Below the pieces are notes generated by a model. That model was not told the DNA's origin. It saw nothing but the letters and a program-made list of their open reading frames with translations, and ran no database searches. This document shows, in pieces, positions 1 to 6,351 of a stretch of DNA of 38,432 nt. A program made the position numbers and the translations under genes. Origin of the DNA: Cytophagales bacterium (GTDB taxonomy: Bacteria; Bacteroidota; Bacteroidia; Cytophagales; Cyclobacteriaceae); contig JANYHI010000017.1 of assembly GCA_025359125.1 (NCBI GenBank), positions 1 through 38,432 of the forward strand. Direction: 5' to 3'. How positions within the stretch are numbered: position 1 is the first letter of the stretch; each line of letters opens with the position of its first letter.

Positions 1-254
1 ACGATTTCTTTGAGGTCGATCTCCAAGAACTCAGATAGTTTTAAAACATTAATCAGGTTGGGTTGCTTGGCTGTTCCGGTGATCAAGTCGTTGAGCGTGT
101 CCTTGTCTATGTTCAGGATAGTGCAGACTTTCGTCTTTGTAATTCCGTATTCCTCCAGTTTTTTGTCGAAGATTACTTGTAGGGATTTTGCTTTGTTGTG
201 CTCAAATGCCTTCTTAAGTAGCTGGTTTATATCATTGTCGCTGATCTCACTCAT
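1..254 (-). CDS. HTH (XRE/Cro-like) transcriptional regulator, 3' part cut by window edge
   Basis: The minus strand is open from an ATG at 254 to the window edge, giving at least 84 residues. The protein begins MSEISDNDINQLLKKAFEHN. After a charged helix (about residues 12-35) it has a compact all-helical segment, KTKVCTILNIDKDTLNDLIT, followed by QPNLINVLKLSEFLEID. This is the layout of a Cro/XRE helix-turn-helix domain. The start lies 8 bp from a GC-box dyad that is repeated further upstream, which fits an autoregulated repressor. The C-terminal part is outside the window, so an effector or toxin-antitoxin partner domain cannot be ruled out. The opposite-strand open frame at 10-258 is its antisense shadow. 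The HTH call is by pattern only. Confidence 0.7.
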   Translation of the reverse strand, partial: MSEISDNDINQLLKKAFEHNKAKSLQVIFDKKLEEYGITKTKVCTILNIDKDTLNDLITGTAKQPNLINVLKLSEFLEIDLKEI

Positions 255-261
255 ATAAGTA

Positions 262-329
262 GGGGGGTAATTTCCCCCGTAAATATATGATAAAATAGAT
301 ATTTTTAAGCTATTAGGGGAAATTACCCC
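262..329. promoter_or_regulatory. Paired dyad operators flanking the HTH-gene promoter region
   Basis: Two copies of a G4-TAATTT-C4 element occur, at 264-277 and, inverted, at 316-329. With flanks, an AAGTAGGGG..TAATTTCCCC arm is repeated in opposite orientation, and the left copy carries two extra G and one extra C. Each core is itself nearly palindromic around AATT. Centres are 52 bp apart, close to five helical turns. The best Bacteroidota-like -7 element, TATATTTA on the minus strand at 280-287, abuts the left copy, so a bound protein would cover the start site. Binding by the adjacent HTH protein is inferred. Confidence 0.55.
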
Positions 330-402
330 TACTTTATATAAATTTTTTCAGCATTTTTAATTTAATGCAGTTTTCGATCAAAGTTCCATGCTGAAAGCTA
401 CT

Positions 403-744
403 GCGTAAGAACAGTTTCAACCTAGCAGTAGTGCAATTACAAATAAGCATAAGAACAGTTTCAACCAAGCAGTAGAGCAATTACAAGTGAGCATAAGAGC
501 AATCTAAACCTCGTAGTAGAGCAATTACAAGTAAGCAGTAGAACAATCTCAACCTAGCAGTAGAGCAATTACAAGTAAGCAGTAGAACAAACTAAACCTT
601 GCAGTAGTGCAATTACAAGTGAGCAGTAGAACAATGTCAACCTAGCACTAGTGCAATTACAAGTAAGCATAAGAGTAATCTAAACCTTGCAGCAGTGCAA
701 TTACAAGTAAGCAGTAGAACAATCTAAACCTAGCACTAGAGCAG
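403..744. repeat. 22-bp tandem array with 44-bp higher-order period
   Basis: About 15.5 units of 22 bp run without any indel. Units start at 403, 425, 447, 469, 491 and so on every 22 bp to 733. Two unit types alternate: type A resembles GCAGTAGAGCAATTACAAG, and type B resembles GCAGTAGAACAATCTCAACC. The true period is therefore 44 bp. Substitutions are scattered through both types. Each unit contains stop triplets and 44 is not divisible by 3, so no frame stays open on either strand and the array is non-coding. There are no unique spacers, so it is not CRISPR. The rest of 330-402 shows nothing recognisable. Function unknown. Confidence 0.9.
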
Positions 745-778
745 TGGCCGCCAAAAGAAAAAAGAGGAAATAAAAAAT

Positions 779-870
779 GGCAAACCGAACATCGCACCGC
801 TACAACCGCCTACCCTTGCTACCTTCCGATCCTGGGGGAGTTCAGCAGGAGCTGGTCGTGCCAGTTTGCC
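779..870 (-). ncRNA. ffs: Small bacterial signal recognition particle RNA (4.5S-like)
   Basis: On the minus strand the segment carries the SRP domain IV signature CCAGGATCGGAAGGTAGCA: the GGAA tetraloop, with CAGG and AGCA forming the conserved internal loop that binds Ffh. The ends GGCAAAC and GTTTGCC are perfectly complementary and close a single long hairpin of about 92 nt, the small SRP RNA form. A T-rich run follows the 3' end (minus strand, about 778-771), suitable for termination. The RNA pairs with Ffh to target nascent membrane and secreted proteins. The exact ends are inferred from the closing helix and from the promoter just upstream. Confidence 0.93.
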
Positions 871-874
871 GTTG

Positions 875-905
875 CAAAGATAGTAATCAGAGCAACCCCG
901 CCAAA
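875..905 (-). promoter_or_regulatory. Bacteroidota-type promoter of the SRP RNA gene
   Basis: Reading the minus strand, TTTG (905-902) is followed after exactly 19 nt by TATCTTTG (882-875), a full match to the -33 TTTG / -7 TAnnTTTG consensus of Bacteroidota. Transcription would start near 870, where the closing helix of the SRP RNA begins. The -33 box lies inside the 3' end of the hypothetical gene at 887-1123. Confidence 0.85.
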
Positions 906-1123
906 TAAAGATTAAATTCTATCGCGTTTACTTCTTCAAAGCCATCGGCTTTTAAGTCTTCAAATATCTCAGTATCAAATTCTAGGTCGCGCATTTCTGA
1001 GCCTTCGCCAGTCACCGTCAATTCTGTTCCTGTCAAATGAATAGGATTTACTTTCACTAAAATCTTTGTGCCTTCCAGTTCTTTTTTGAAATATTGGTGA
1101 ACGATATTTTTAGAGTTTGCCAT
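887..1123 (-). CDS. Small hypothetical protein, 78 aa
   Basis: An acidic 78-residue protein beginning MANSKNIVHQYFKKELEGTK. There is no signal peptide, transmembrane segment or recognisable motif. It alternates predicted beta-like stretches (KILVKVNPIHLTGTELTVTG) with an acidic C-terminal half (MRDLEFDTEIFEDLKADGFE). The ATG at 1123 is the only sensible start. It shares bases with the + strand ATG at 1122 of the acetyltransferase gene, so the pair is divergent with no intergenic space. Its 3' end overlaps the SRP RNA promoter. The composition looks like a real cytoplasmic protein, but I do not recognise a family. Confidence 0.6.
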   Translation of the reverse strand: MANSKNIVHQYFKKELEGTKILVKVNPIHLTGTELTVTGEGSEMRDLEFDTEIFEDLKADGFEEVNAIEFNLYLAGLL

Positions 1124-1655
1124 GAGGATGCCAGAAAGATTTGAAACGGAGCGATTGGTTTTGCAGCGGCTAAGGTACGAAGATGCCTCTGAGATTTTTT
1201 ATACCTACGCTAGTAAGATTGAATCAACCAAATTTATGACTTGGCCTACCCATAAAAGCTTGCGAGATACGACCGATTTTTTAAAATATGCTGTTAGTAG
1301 TTGGCGGTCTAAAACTGACTTTTCTTATTGCATAAGATTAAAAAATTCAAATCGGCTGATTGGCAGTTGTGGTATTTTAAATGATTTGGGCAAGATTCAA
1401 TTTGGATATGTATTTGGGCCATTACATTGGGGACAAGGATATGCTACAGAAACATGTAGAAAGCTGGTAGAAGAGTTAAGGAAGGTACCAGAGGTTTATA
1501 GAGTGAATACTTTTGTGGATACCGAGAACCTTGCTTCCATGAAAGTATTGCGTAAAAGCGGGTTGGAAGAAGAAGCAATACTCTTAAAATGGTTTCGGTT
1601 TGTTAACCAAGGAAATGAACCAAAGGATTGTATTTTATTTAAACTTCCACTGTAA
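1122..1655 (+). CDS. GNAT-family N-acetyltransferase (RimJ/RimL-like)
   Basis: The N-terminus FETERLVLQRLRYEDASEIF is the usual opening of RimJ/RimL-type GNAT enzymes, which transfer acetyl from acetyl-CoA to an amino group. The acetyl-CoA pyrophosphate-binding motif appears as HWGQGYATETCRKLVEEL in mid-protein. It is followed by the typical VNTFVDTENLASMKVLRKSG helix-turn where an Asn and an Arg/Lys contact the cofactor. At 177 aa, it has the length of a single GNAT domain. The start could be the ATG at 1122 or at 1128 (MPERFETERL); both overlap or touch the start of the divergent gene. The 3' end overlaps the convergent gene at 1639-2109 by 17 bp. The acetylated substrate is unknown. Confidence 0.85.
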   Translation: MRMPERFETERLVLQRLRYEDASEIFYTYASKIESTKFMTWPTHKSLRDTTDFLKYAVSSWRSKTDFSYCIRLKNSNRLIGSCGILNDLGKIQFGYVFGPLHWGQGYATETCRKLVEELRKVPEVYRVNTFVDTENLASMKVLRKSGLEEEAILLKWFRFVNQGNEPKDCILFKLPL

Positions 1656-2109
1656 TTTTCTCTTCTACTTCTAAATTCAAATGGATATGCTCAATTAACT
1701 GATTCTCAAGTAGTGTAGCCCAAGTACGAATGTATTTTATAACATCTTTCTTAAGATTGTGTTTCAGATCCCTCTCATCAAAAGGCAACATTCTTATTAC
1801 TCGTCCATCCGATAATTTTTCTAAATGCTTCAGGTCATCAGAATCGAAGCCGAAAGAAATTAATTCTGAAATTAGATCGTCCATAGGAAGACCACTGGTG
1901 GGGCAGTAGTCATTTAATTGCTCGTTCCAGTCACCATTGCGCTGCATGGCACGCGTATGAATTTGCTCTTTGGTGAGGCGCGTAATCTGCTGAGCCAGAA
2001 AGCCACAGTTGCAGAGCCCCATGTGGCCCCATTGGTAATTTGAGCTCGATTCTATTTTATTAGCTGTGGTGCGAAGTATTTCAACTATTTCGGGTCTTAC
2101 TTGTGCCAT
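1639..2109 (-). CDS. Hypothetical cytoplasmic protein, 156 aa
   Basis: A soluble 156-residue protein beginning MAQVRPEIVEILRTTANKIE. It has two Cys-containing stretches, YQWGHMGLCNCGFLAQQI (about 26-43) and NDYCPTSGLPMDDLISELI (about 66-84), that could support a metal site or a fold-stabilising pair. The C-terminal half is helical and charged. No signal peptide or transmembrane segment. I do not recognise the family. It overlaps the acetyltransferase gene tail-to-tail by 17 bp, and its start is separated by 113 bp from the THX gene transcribed the other way. The composition matches its neighbours, so a real gene is likely. Confidence 0.65.
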   Translation of the reverse strand: MAQVRPEIVEILRTTANKIESSSNYQWGHMGLCNCGFLAQQITRLTKEQIHTRAMQRNGDWNEQLNDYCPTSGLPMDDLISELISFGFDSDDLKHLEKLSDGRVIRMLPFDERDLKHNLKKDVIKYIRTWATLLENQLIEHIHLNLEVEEKITVEV

Positions 2110-2190
2110 AGTTTAATGTTTGATTATATAAATAACCGATTTAAGTAGAATTTGTTTGTGCTAACTTTTTTATTTCTAAGAAAGAGTGTT

Positions 2191-2198
2191 TATCATTG
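2191..2198 (+). promoter_or_regulatory. Possible -7 element for the THX/trp transcript
   Basis: TATCATTG matches the Bacteroidota -7 consensus TAnnTTTG at 7 of 8 positions and lies 25 bp upstream of the THX start. The -33 position 19 nt further up reads TTTT rather than TTTG, so the match is weak. It is the best candidate in the 113-bp spacer. No room for a promoter exists between THX and the trp leader. Confidence 0.3.
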
Positions 2199-2222
2199 CG
2201 CCACAATTAGTAATTATTAAAA

Positions 2223-2408
2223 ATGGGAAGAGGAGATAAAAAGTCTGCAAAAGGAAAAAGAACTATCGGATCGTTTGGTAACAACCGTTCTAAGAAGAAA
2301 ATAAAGGCTCGTTTAAAGCGGGTGGCTAGTGTTAAGAAGTCAGCATCAGTAGCTGAGGCTAAACCAAAAGCAAAAAGAGTTGTTAAGAAGAAAGAAGCAG
2401 CAGAATAA
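2223..2408 (+). CDS. Small ribosomal subunit protein THX
   Basis: The 61-residue, extremely basic protein opens MGRGDKKSAKGKRTIGSFGN. This matches the bacterial THX family: a GDKK-x-KGK-x(5)-G-S/F-G-N-x-R core that threads into a cavity of the 30S head and stabilises it. The core ends near residue 30. The remaining half is a Lys/Ala/Val-rich extension (AKPKAKRVVKKKEAAE), longer than the approximately 26-residue Thermus protein but plausible for Bacteroidota. The ATG at 2223 is the only start. The stop at 2406-2408 is just 4 nt before the trp leader peptide start, so THX and the trp leader are expected on one RNA. The trp attenuator would then also serve as the terminator for this gene. Confidence 0.85.
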   Translation: MGRGDKKSAKGKRTIGSFGNNRSKKKIKARLKRVASVKKSASVAEAKPKAKRVVKKKEAAE

Positions 2409-2412
2409 GAAA

Positions 2413-2487
2413 ATGAACGTAACGGTTAATATCATGATGTGGTGGTGGCACAAATCGAATCTCGATCGGTGCATGGCTGCTATCTAA
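2413..2487 (+). CDS. trpL: trp operon leader peptide, 24 aa, with three consecutive Trp codons
   Basis: A short frame from ATG 2413 to TAA 2485-2487 encodes MNVTVNIMMWWWHKSN.., with TGG TGG TGG at 2440-2448. Three adjacent codons for the rarest amino acid, just ahead of a terminator and trpE, are the signature of a ribosome-mediated attenuation leader peptide such as E. coli TrpL (which has two). Tryptophan starvation should stall a ribosome here. The peptide itself probably has no further role. It follows the THX stop by 4 nt, so it may be translated by terminating THX ribosomes. It was too short for ordinary gene calling. Confidence 0.9.
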   Translation: MNVTVNIMMWWWHKSNLDRCMAAI

Positions 2488-2548
2488 TGTATTAATAGAA
2501 TTTAATGAATAAAGCCCGCCCCGATTAATCGGGGCGGGCTTTTGTTTT
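2448..2548 (+). promoter_or_regulatory. trp attenuator: mutually exclusive pause, antiterminator and terminator structures
   Basis: The 1:2 pause hairpin is GCAC (2448-2451) and ATCGA (2454-2458) pairing with TCGAT (2462-2466) and GTGC (2469-2472), with an ATC loop. It starts on the last base of the third Trp codon. The 2:3 antiterminator is ATCGGTGCATGGCT (2465-2478) pairing with AGCCCGCCCCGAT (2513-2525), 11 base pairs in blocks of 5, 2 and 4. The 3:4 terminator is the palindrome at 2511-2542. Region 2 imitates the terminator's right arm (ATCGGGGCGGGCT), so the structures compete. A ribosome stalled on the Trp codons frees region 2 and trp genes are read; one at the stop codon 2485 covers region 2 and lets the terminator form. 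Confidence 0.88.
2511..2548 (+). terminator. Intrinsic terminator (arm 3:4 of the trp attenuator)
   Basis: The sequence 2511-2542 is a perfect 32-bp palindrome, AAAGCCCGCCCCGATT and its complement, giving a very GC-rich stem with a short loop near TTAA. It is followed by TTTTGTTTT ending at 2548. The trpE ATG is 20 nt further on. It can end transcription of THX and the trp leader before the structural genes. Confidence 0.93.
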
Positions 2549-2568
2549 ACACTCAATGAAGCAGGTAT

Positions 2569-3972
2569 ATGAAGTATAAACTAATTACAAAAACCAAGAA
2601 GCTACTAGCTGATACACTCACGCCTGTGAATATTTATCTGAAGCTCAGAGATGTATTTGCCGGAAGCATTTTGTTAGAAAGCTCAGATTATCACGGCAAT
2701 GAAAATAGTCTATCGTTTATCTGTTGCGATCCTATTGCTTCCATCACTGTGAAAGAAGAAAAGATTCGACTTCAATATCCTGATGGAAGTGATGTAAAGT
2801 TTGCAATAACCAAACACAGTCAGGTATTGGAAAAATTTGAGGAGTTTAGAAATTCATTTTCAACAGAAGAAATTAATTCTAAATATCCGTTTACCGGACT
2901 GTTTGGTTACATGACGTACGATTCGGTTCGCTATTTTGAGAATGTAGATATTAAAACAACTCCCGAATCAATACCCGATATGCTTTATAAAGTGTATCGC
3001 TATGTTATTGTCATTGATCATTTCAGTAACGAACTCACGCTTTTTGAAAGCAATTGGGAAGGCGAGAAGGGGCGACTATCTGGATTGGAGAAACTAGAGA
3101 AAATTATTTATAGCAATCGCTTTTCAACTTTTTCATTCAGCATAACGGAAGAAGAAAAATCCAATCTAACTAATGAAGAATATATTCAAATGGTAGAAGC
3201 TGGTATAAAACATTGCAAACGAGGTGATGTTTTTCAGATCGTACTTTCCCGAAGATTCAATACTCGGTTTCAAGGAGATGAATTTAATGTATACAGGGCG
3301 CTGCGGTCTATCAATCCTTCGCCTTATTTATTTTATTTTGATTACGGAAGCTTTAAAATATTCGGTTCATCGCCAGAGGCACAGATACAAATTGCCAACG
3401 GACAGGCCTACATTTATCCAATAGCAGGAACTTTTAGACGAACCGGTAATGATGCGGAAGATGCTGCAATAGCAGAAAAACTTTCTCAAGACGAAAAAGA
3501 GAATTCTGAACATGTGATGCTAGTTGATTTAGCTCGGAATGATTTAAGCAGAAGTGCTGAGAATGTAAAGGTGGAAGTATTCAAAGAAATCCAATACTAC
3601 TCACATGTTATTCATTTGGTATCTAAAGTTTCGGGCAAGCTGCAACCACAAGCATCGCCTATTCAATTAACAACTGATACCTTTCCGGCCGGAACCTTAT
3701 CAGGTGCACCAAAGCCTATGGCTATGAACCTGATCAATCAATATGAAAATAGTAACAGAAGTTTTTATGGAGGTGCTATCGGATTGATTGGCTTTGATGG
3801 AAATGTTAACCAAGCCATTATGATTCGTACATTTCTAAGCAAGGGAAATAGTTTAACCTTTCAAGCTGGCGCGGGCGTAGTAGCAAAATCGATACCCACC
3901 AGCGAATTACAAGAAGTAAATAATAAGGTAGAAGCCTTGCGTAAGGCAATTAAGTTAGCAGTACAAATTTAA
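2569..3972 (+). CDS. trpE: Anthranilate synthase component I
   Basis: Converts chorismate plus ammonia (from TrpG glutaminase) to anthranilate, the first committed step to tryptophan. The 467-aa length is normal. The N-terminal domain has LLESSDYHGNENSLSFICCD; LLES is the conserved tryptophan-binding, feedback-inhibition element. The chorismate-binding domain carries NPSPYLFYFDYGSFKIFGSSPE-like, PIAGTFRRTG, LVDLARNDLSR, FPAGTLSGAPKPMAM and QAGAGVVAKSIPTSE segments in the expected order. The LLES element and the position ahead of trpG argue for TrpE rather than PabB. The start at 2569 lies 20 nt after the attenuator T-tract. TrpG begins 5 nt after the stop. Regulation by attenuation and feedback inhibition is inferred from sequence. 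Confidence 0.95.
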   Translation: MKYKLITKTKKLLADTLTPVNIYLKLRDVFAGSILLESSDYHGNENSLSFICCDPIASITVKEEKIRLQYPDGSDVKFAITKHSQVLEKFEEFRNSFSTEEINSKYPFTGLFGYMTYDSVRYFENVDIKTTPESIPDMLYKVYRYVIVIDHFSNELTLFESNWEGEKGRLSGLEKLEKIIYSNRFSTFSFSITEEEKSNLTNEEYIQMVEAGIKHCKRGDVFQIVLSRRFNTRFQGDEFNVYRALRSINPSPYLFYFDYGSFKIFGSSPEAQIQIANGQAYIYPIAGTFRRTGNDAEDAAIAEKLSQDEKENSEHVMLVDLARNDLSRSAENVKVEVFKEIQYYSHVIHLVSKVSGKLQPQASPIQLTTDTFPAGTLSGAPKPMAMNLINQYENSNRSFYGGAIGLIGFDGNVNQAIMIRTFLSKGNSLTFQAGAGVVAKSIPTSELQEVNNKVEALRKAIKLAVQI

Positions 3973-3977
3973 CAGAG

Positions 3978-4550
3978 ATGAAAATTTTAGTTTTAGATAA
4001 TTACGATTCGTTTACCTACAATTTGGTTCACATGCTTCGTGAACTTGGTTTTTCACCAGATATTTTCCGGAATGATAAAATTGAATTGAAAGAAGTTGGT
4101 GCCTATGATAAAATTCTTCTTTCTCCCGGCCCTGGTATTCCTGACGAAGCAGGAATTTTAAAACCGTTGATCAAAGAGTACGCTGCAACTAAAAGTATTT
4201 TTGGTGTTTGCCTTGGCCATCAAGCTATAGGTGAAGTGTTCGGAGCAAATTTGTTCAATATTCCAAATGTGCTACACGGTGTCACTTCAGTTATGCAGGT
4301 TATTAAAAAAGATGAGAAACTTTTTAAGGGTATTCCGGTTGATGTTAAAGTCTGTCACTATCATTCTTGGGCGGTGAGTGATGTTGGTTTTCCTGATGAG
4401 TTAGAAATTACGGCAAAGAATAAAGATGGATTGGTAATGGCTTTAGCCCATAAAAAATTTGATGTGAGAGGTGTTCAGTTTCATCCTGAATCGATTATGA
4501 CAGAACATGGAATGGACATGATGAAGAATTGGTTATTTGAAAATAGATGA
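3978..4550 (+). CDS. trpG: Anthranilate synthase component II (glutamine amidotransferase)
   Basis: Class I glutamine amidotransferase subunit that delivers ammonia to TrpE. The opening ILVLDNYDSFTYNLVHML, the oxyanion motif LSPGPGIPDEAG and the nucleophile elbow GVCLGHQAIGE (Cys78) are all present. The triad is completed by His169 and Glu171 in GVQFHPESIM. At 190 aa it is a free-standing subunit, not fused to TrpE or TrpD. The stop overlaps the trpD start as ATGA (4547-4550), suggesting translational coupling. In many bacteria one such subunit also serves PabB; whether this one does cannot be told here. Confidence 0.95.
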   Translation: MKILVLDNYDSFTYNLVHMLRELGFSPDIFRNDKIELKEVGAYDKILLSPGPGIPDEAGILKPLIKEYAATKSIFGVCLGHQAIGEVFGANLFNIPNVLHGVTSVMQVIKKDEKLFKGIPVDVKVCHYHSWAVSDVGFPDELEITAKNKDGLVMALAHKKFDVRGVQFHPESIMTEHGMDMMKNWLFENR

Positions 4551-5533
4551 AAGAGATACTTACCGAATTAATCGAGCATCGTTCGCTTTCTAAAGAGACA
4601 GCTAAACAGGTATTGGTAGATATTGCCTCGGCCAAATACAATGCAAGTCAGACGGCTTCTTTTATGACCGTGTACATGATGAGAAGCATTACGATTGATG
4701 AGTTAGAAGGCTTTCGCGATGCGATGCTAGAACTTTGTATTCCGGTTAAAATTGATGCGCCTGTAATGGATGTCTGCGGAACGGGTGGAGATAGTAAGAA
4801 TACATTTAATATTTCTACTCTCAGTTCTTTTGTAGTTGCCGCTTCCGGGCAGCCTGTAGCCAAGCATGGCAACTATGGTGTTTCTTCTGTTTCCGGATCT
4901 TCTAATGTGTTGGAATATTTTGGGTATAAATTCACCAATGATATTGATGAATTAAAACGAAGTATCGATCGTGCTAATATTTGTTTTATGCATGCGCCTA
5001 TGTTTCATCCGGCTATGAAAAATGTAGCGCCTATCCGCAAGGAGCTAGGCGTGAAAACTTTTTTCAATATGCTGGGTCCAATGGTAAATCCCACTTTCCC
5101 GACCCGACAATTAGTTGGTGTATTTAGCTTGGAGTTAGCGAGGCAATACGGCTATTTATATCAACAAACAAAAAAAGACTTTGTCATACTTCATTCGCTG
5201 GATGGATATGATGAGATTTCGTTAACAAGTCCGTTCAAATACTTTTATAACGGTGGCGAAGTATTGGCAGAGCCCGCAGATCTTAATTTTAATTTGCTCA
5301 ATCATATTGATTTGAGAGGAGGGGAGACGGTGGAAGAGTCAGCTAAAATTTTTATGAAAATATTAGAAGGCAACGGCACTGCTCAACAAAATTCTGCGGT
5401 TATCGCAAACGCGGGTATGGCTATTTATTGTGGCCATCAGCAAGGGGGTTTACCCAGTGCGTTATCTACAGCTAGAGAAGCATTAGAGTCTGGCAGAGCA
5501 TTAGCTAGTTTTAAAAAATTATTGAACCATTAA
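4547..5533 (+). CDS. trpD: Anthranilate phosphoribosyltransferase
   Basis: Joins anthranilate to PRPP, giving phosphoribosyl-anthranilate. The PRPP-binding loop is VCGTGGDSKNTFNISTLSS, followed by VAKHGNYGVSSVSGSSNVLE. Family members more often read KHGNR-(S/A)-x-SS, so the Tyr after KHGN is a small variation. The helical N-terminal domain and FNMLGPMVNP are as expected, and the 328-aa length is normal. The start overlaps the trpG stop by 4 nt, and trpC follows after 14 nt. Confidence 0.95.
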   Translation: MKEILTELIEHRSLSKETAKQVLVDIASAKYNASQTASFMTVYMMRSITIDELEGFRDAMLELCIPVKIDAPVMDVCGTGGDSKNTFNISTLSSFVVAASGQPVAKHGNYGVSSVSGSSNVLEYFGYKFTNDIDELKRSIDRANICFMHAPMFHPAMKNVAPIRKELGVKTFFNMLGPMVNPTFPTRQLVGVFSLELARQYGYLYQQTKKDFVILHSLDGYDEISLTSPFKYFYNGGEVLAEPADLNFNLLNHIDLRGGETVEESAKIFMKILEGNGTAQQNSAVIANAGMAIYCGHQQGGLPSALSTAREALESGRALASFKKLLNH

Positions 5534-5547
5534 TTAAATATTTTAAG

Positions 5548-6351
5548 ATGGATATTTTGGCGAAAATTATTGAGCACAAGAAGAAGGAGGTTATCGAACG
5601 CAAAAGCTTATACCCCGTTAAGCTGTTAGAGCGAAGTATTTTCTTTCCATCGCCAACTGTCTCTTTAAAAAAATATGTGCAGCGAAAAGATAAATCAGGT
5701 ATCATAGCGGAGATCAAACGCAAGTCTCCATCGAAAGGGATCATTAATAATTCCGTTTCAATTGAGCGCACGTCTATTGGCTACATGCAAGCAGGAGCTT
5801 CTGCACTTTCTGTTTTGACTGATAAAGAATTTTTTGGTGGAACCAATGATGATTTAACTATCGCGCGGAAGTTTAATTTTTGCCCGATCTTAAGAAAAGA
5901 TTTTGTAATCGATGAATATCAAATCATTGAAGCAAAATCGATAGGTGCGGATGCTATTTTACTAATAGCTGCTGTACTGGATGCCAAGGCGATTAAGTCG
6001 CTTGCTACATTTGCTAAAAGCTTAGGCTTAGAAATATTACTCGAAGTTCACAATGAAAATGAACTCCAAACAAATCAAGAAGCAGCTGTTGATTTAATTG
6101 GTGTAAATAATCGCGACTTAAAATCATTCGAAGTTTCGTTAGATGTTTCTAAGCGTTTAGCATCCTTAATTCCCAAAGGAAAAGTAAAAGTTTCTGAAAG
6201 TGGAATAAGCGATCCGGCTTCTATCATAGAGTTGAAAAAATATGGTTATGAAGGCTTTTTGATGGGGGAGACTTTTATGAAACATAGTAGACCTGAGCAA
6301 GCTGCACGTGAGTTTATAAAAATTTTAACATTGCTTGAAAAAGCAAATTAA
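5548..6351 (+). CDS. trpC: Indole-3-glycerol-phosphate synthase
   Basis: Closes the indole ring from carboxyphenylamino-deoxyribulose phosphate. The TIM-barrel protein of 267 aa opens with the typical helix ILAKIIEHKKKEVIERK. It carries IIAEIKRKSPSKGII (catalytic Lys in KRKSPS), LSVLTDKEFFGG, PILRKDFVIDEYQI, IGVNNRDLKSFEV and KVSESGI, the conserved order of active-site strands. It is not fused to TrpF as in enteric bacteria. The last base of its TAA is the first base of the trpF ATG (TAATG at 6349-6353), implying coupled translation. Confidence 0.95.
   Translation: MDILAKIIEHKKKEVIERKSLYPVKLLERSIFFPSPTVSLKKYVQRKDKSGIIAEIKRKSPSKGIINNSVSIERTSIGYMQAGASALSVLTDKEFFGGTNDDLTIARKFNFCPILRKDFVIDEYQIIEAKSIGADAILLIAAVLDAKAIKSLATFAKSLGLEILLEVHNENELQTNQEAAVDLIGVNNRDLKSFEVSLDVSKRLASLIPKGKVKVSESGISDPASIIELKKYGYEGFLMGETFMKHSRPEQAAREFIKILTLLEKAN

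Noticed and set aside
10..258. 82-codon + strand open frame at the left edge
   Set aside because: It starts at TTG and is exactly antisense to the HTH regulator gene, whose product is far more protein-like.
403..744. Tandem array read as a CRISPR
   Set aside because: Both halves of every 44-bp period are conserved repeats; there are no unique spacers and no cas genes.
2511..2548. Hairpin taken as a plain terminator of THX
   Set aside because: A Trp-rich leader peptide and a competing antiterminator lie between it and THX, so it is better read as an attenuator that also ends THX transcription.
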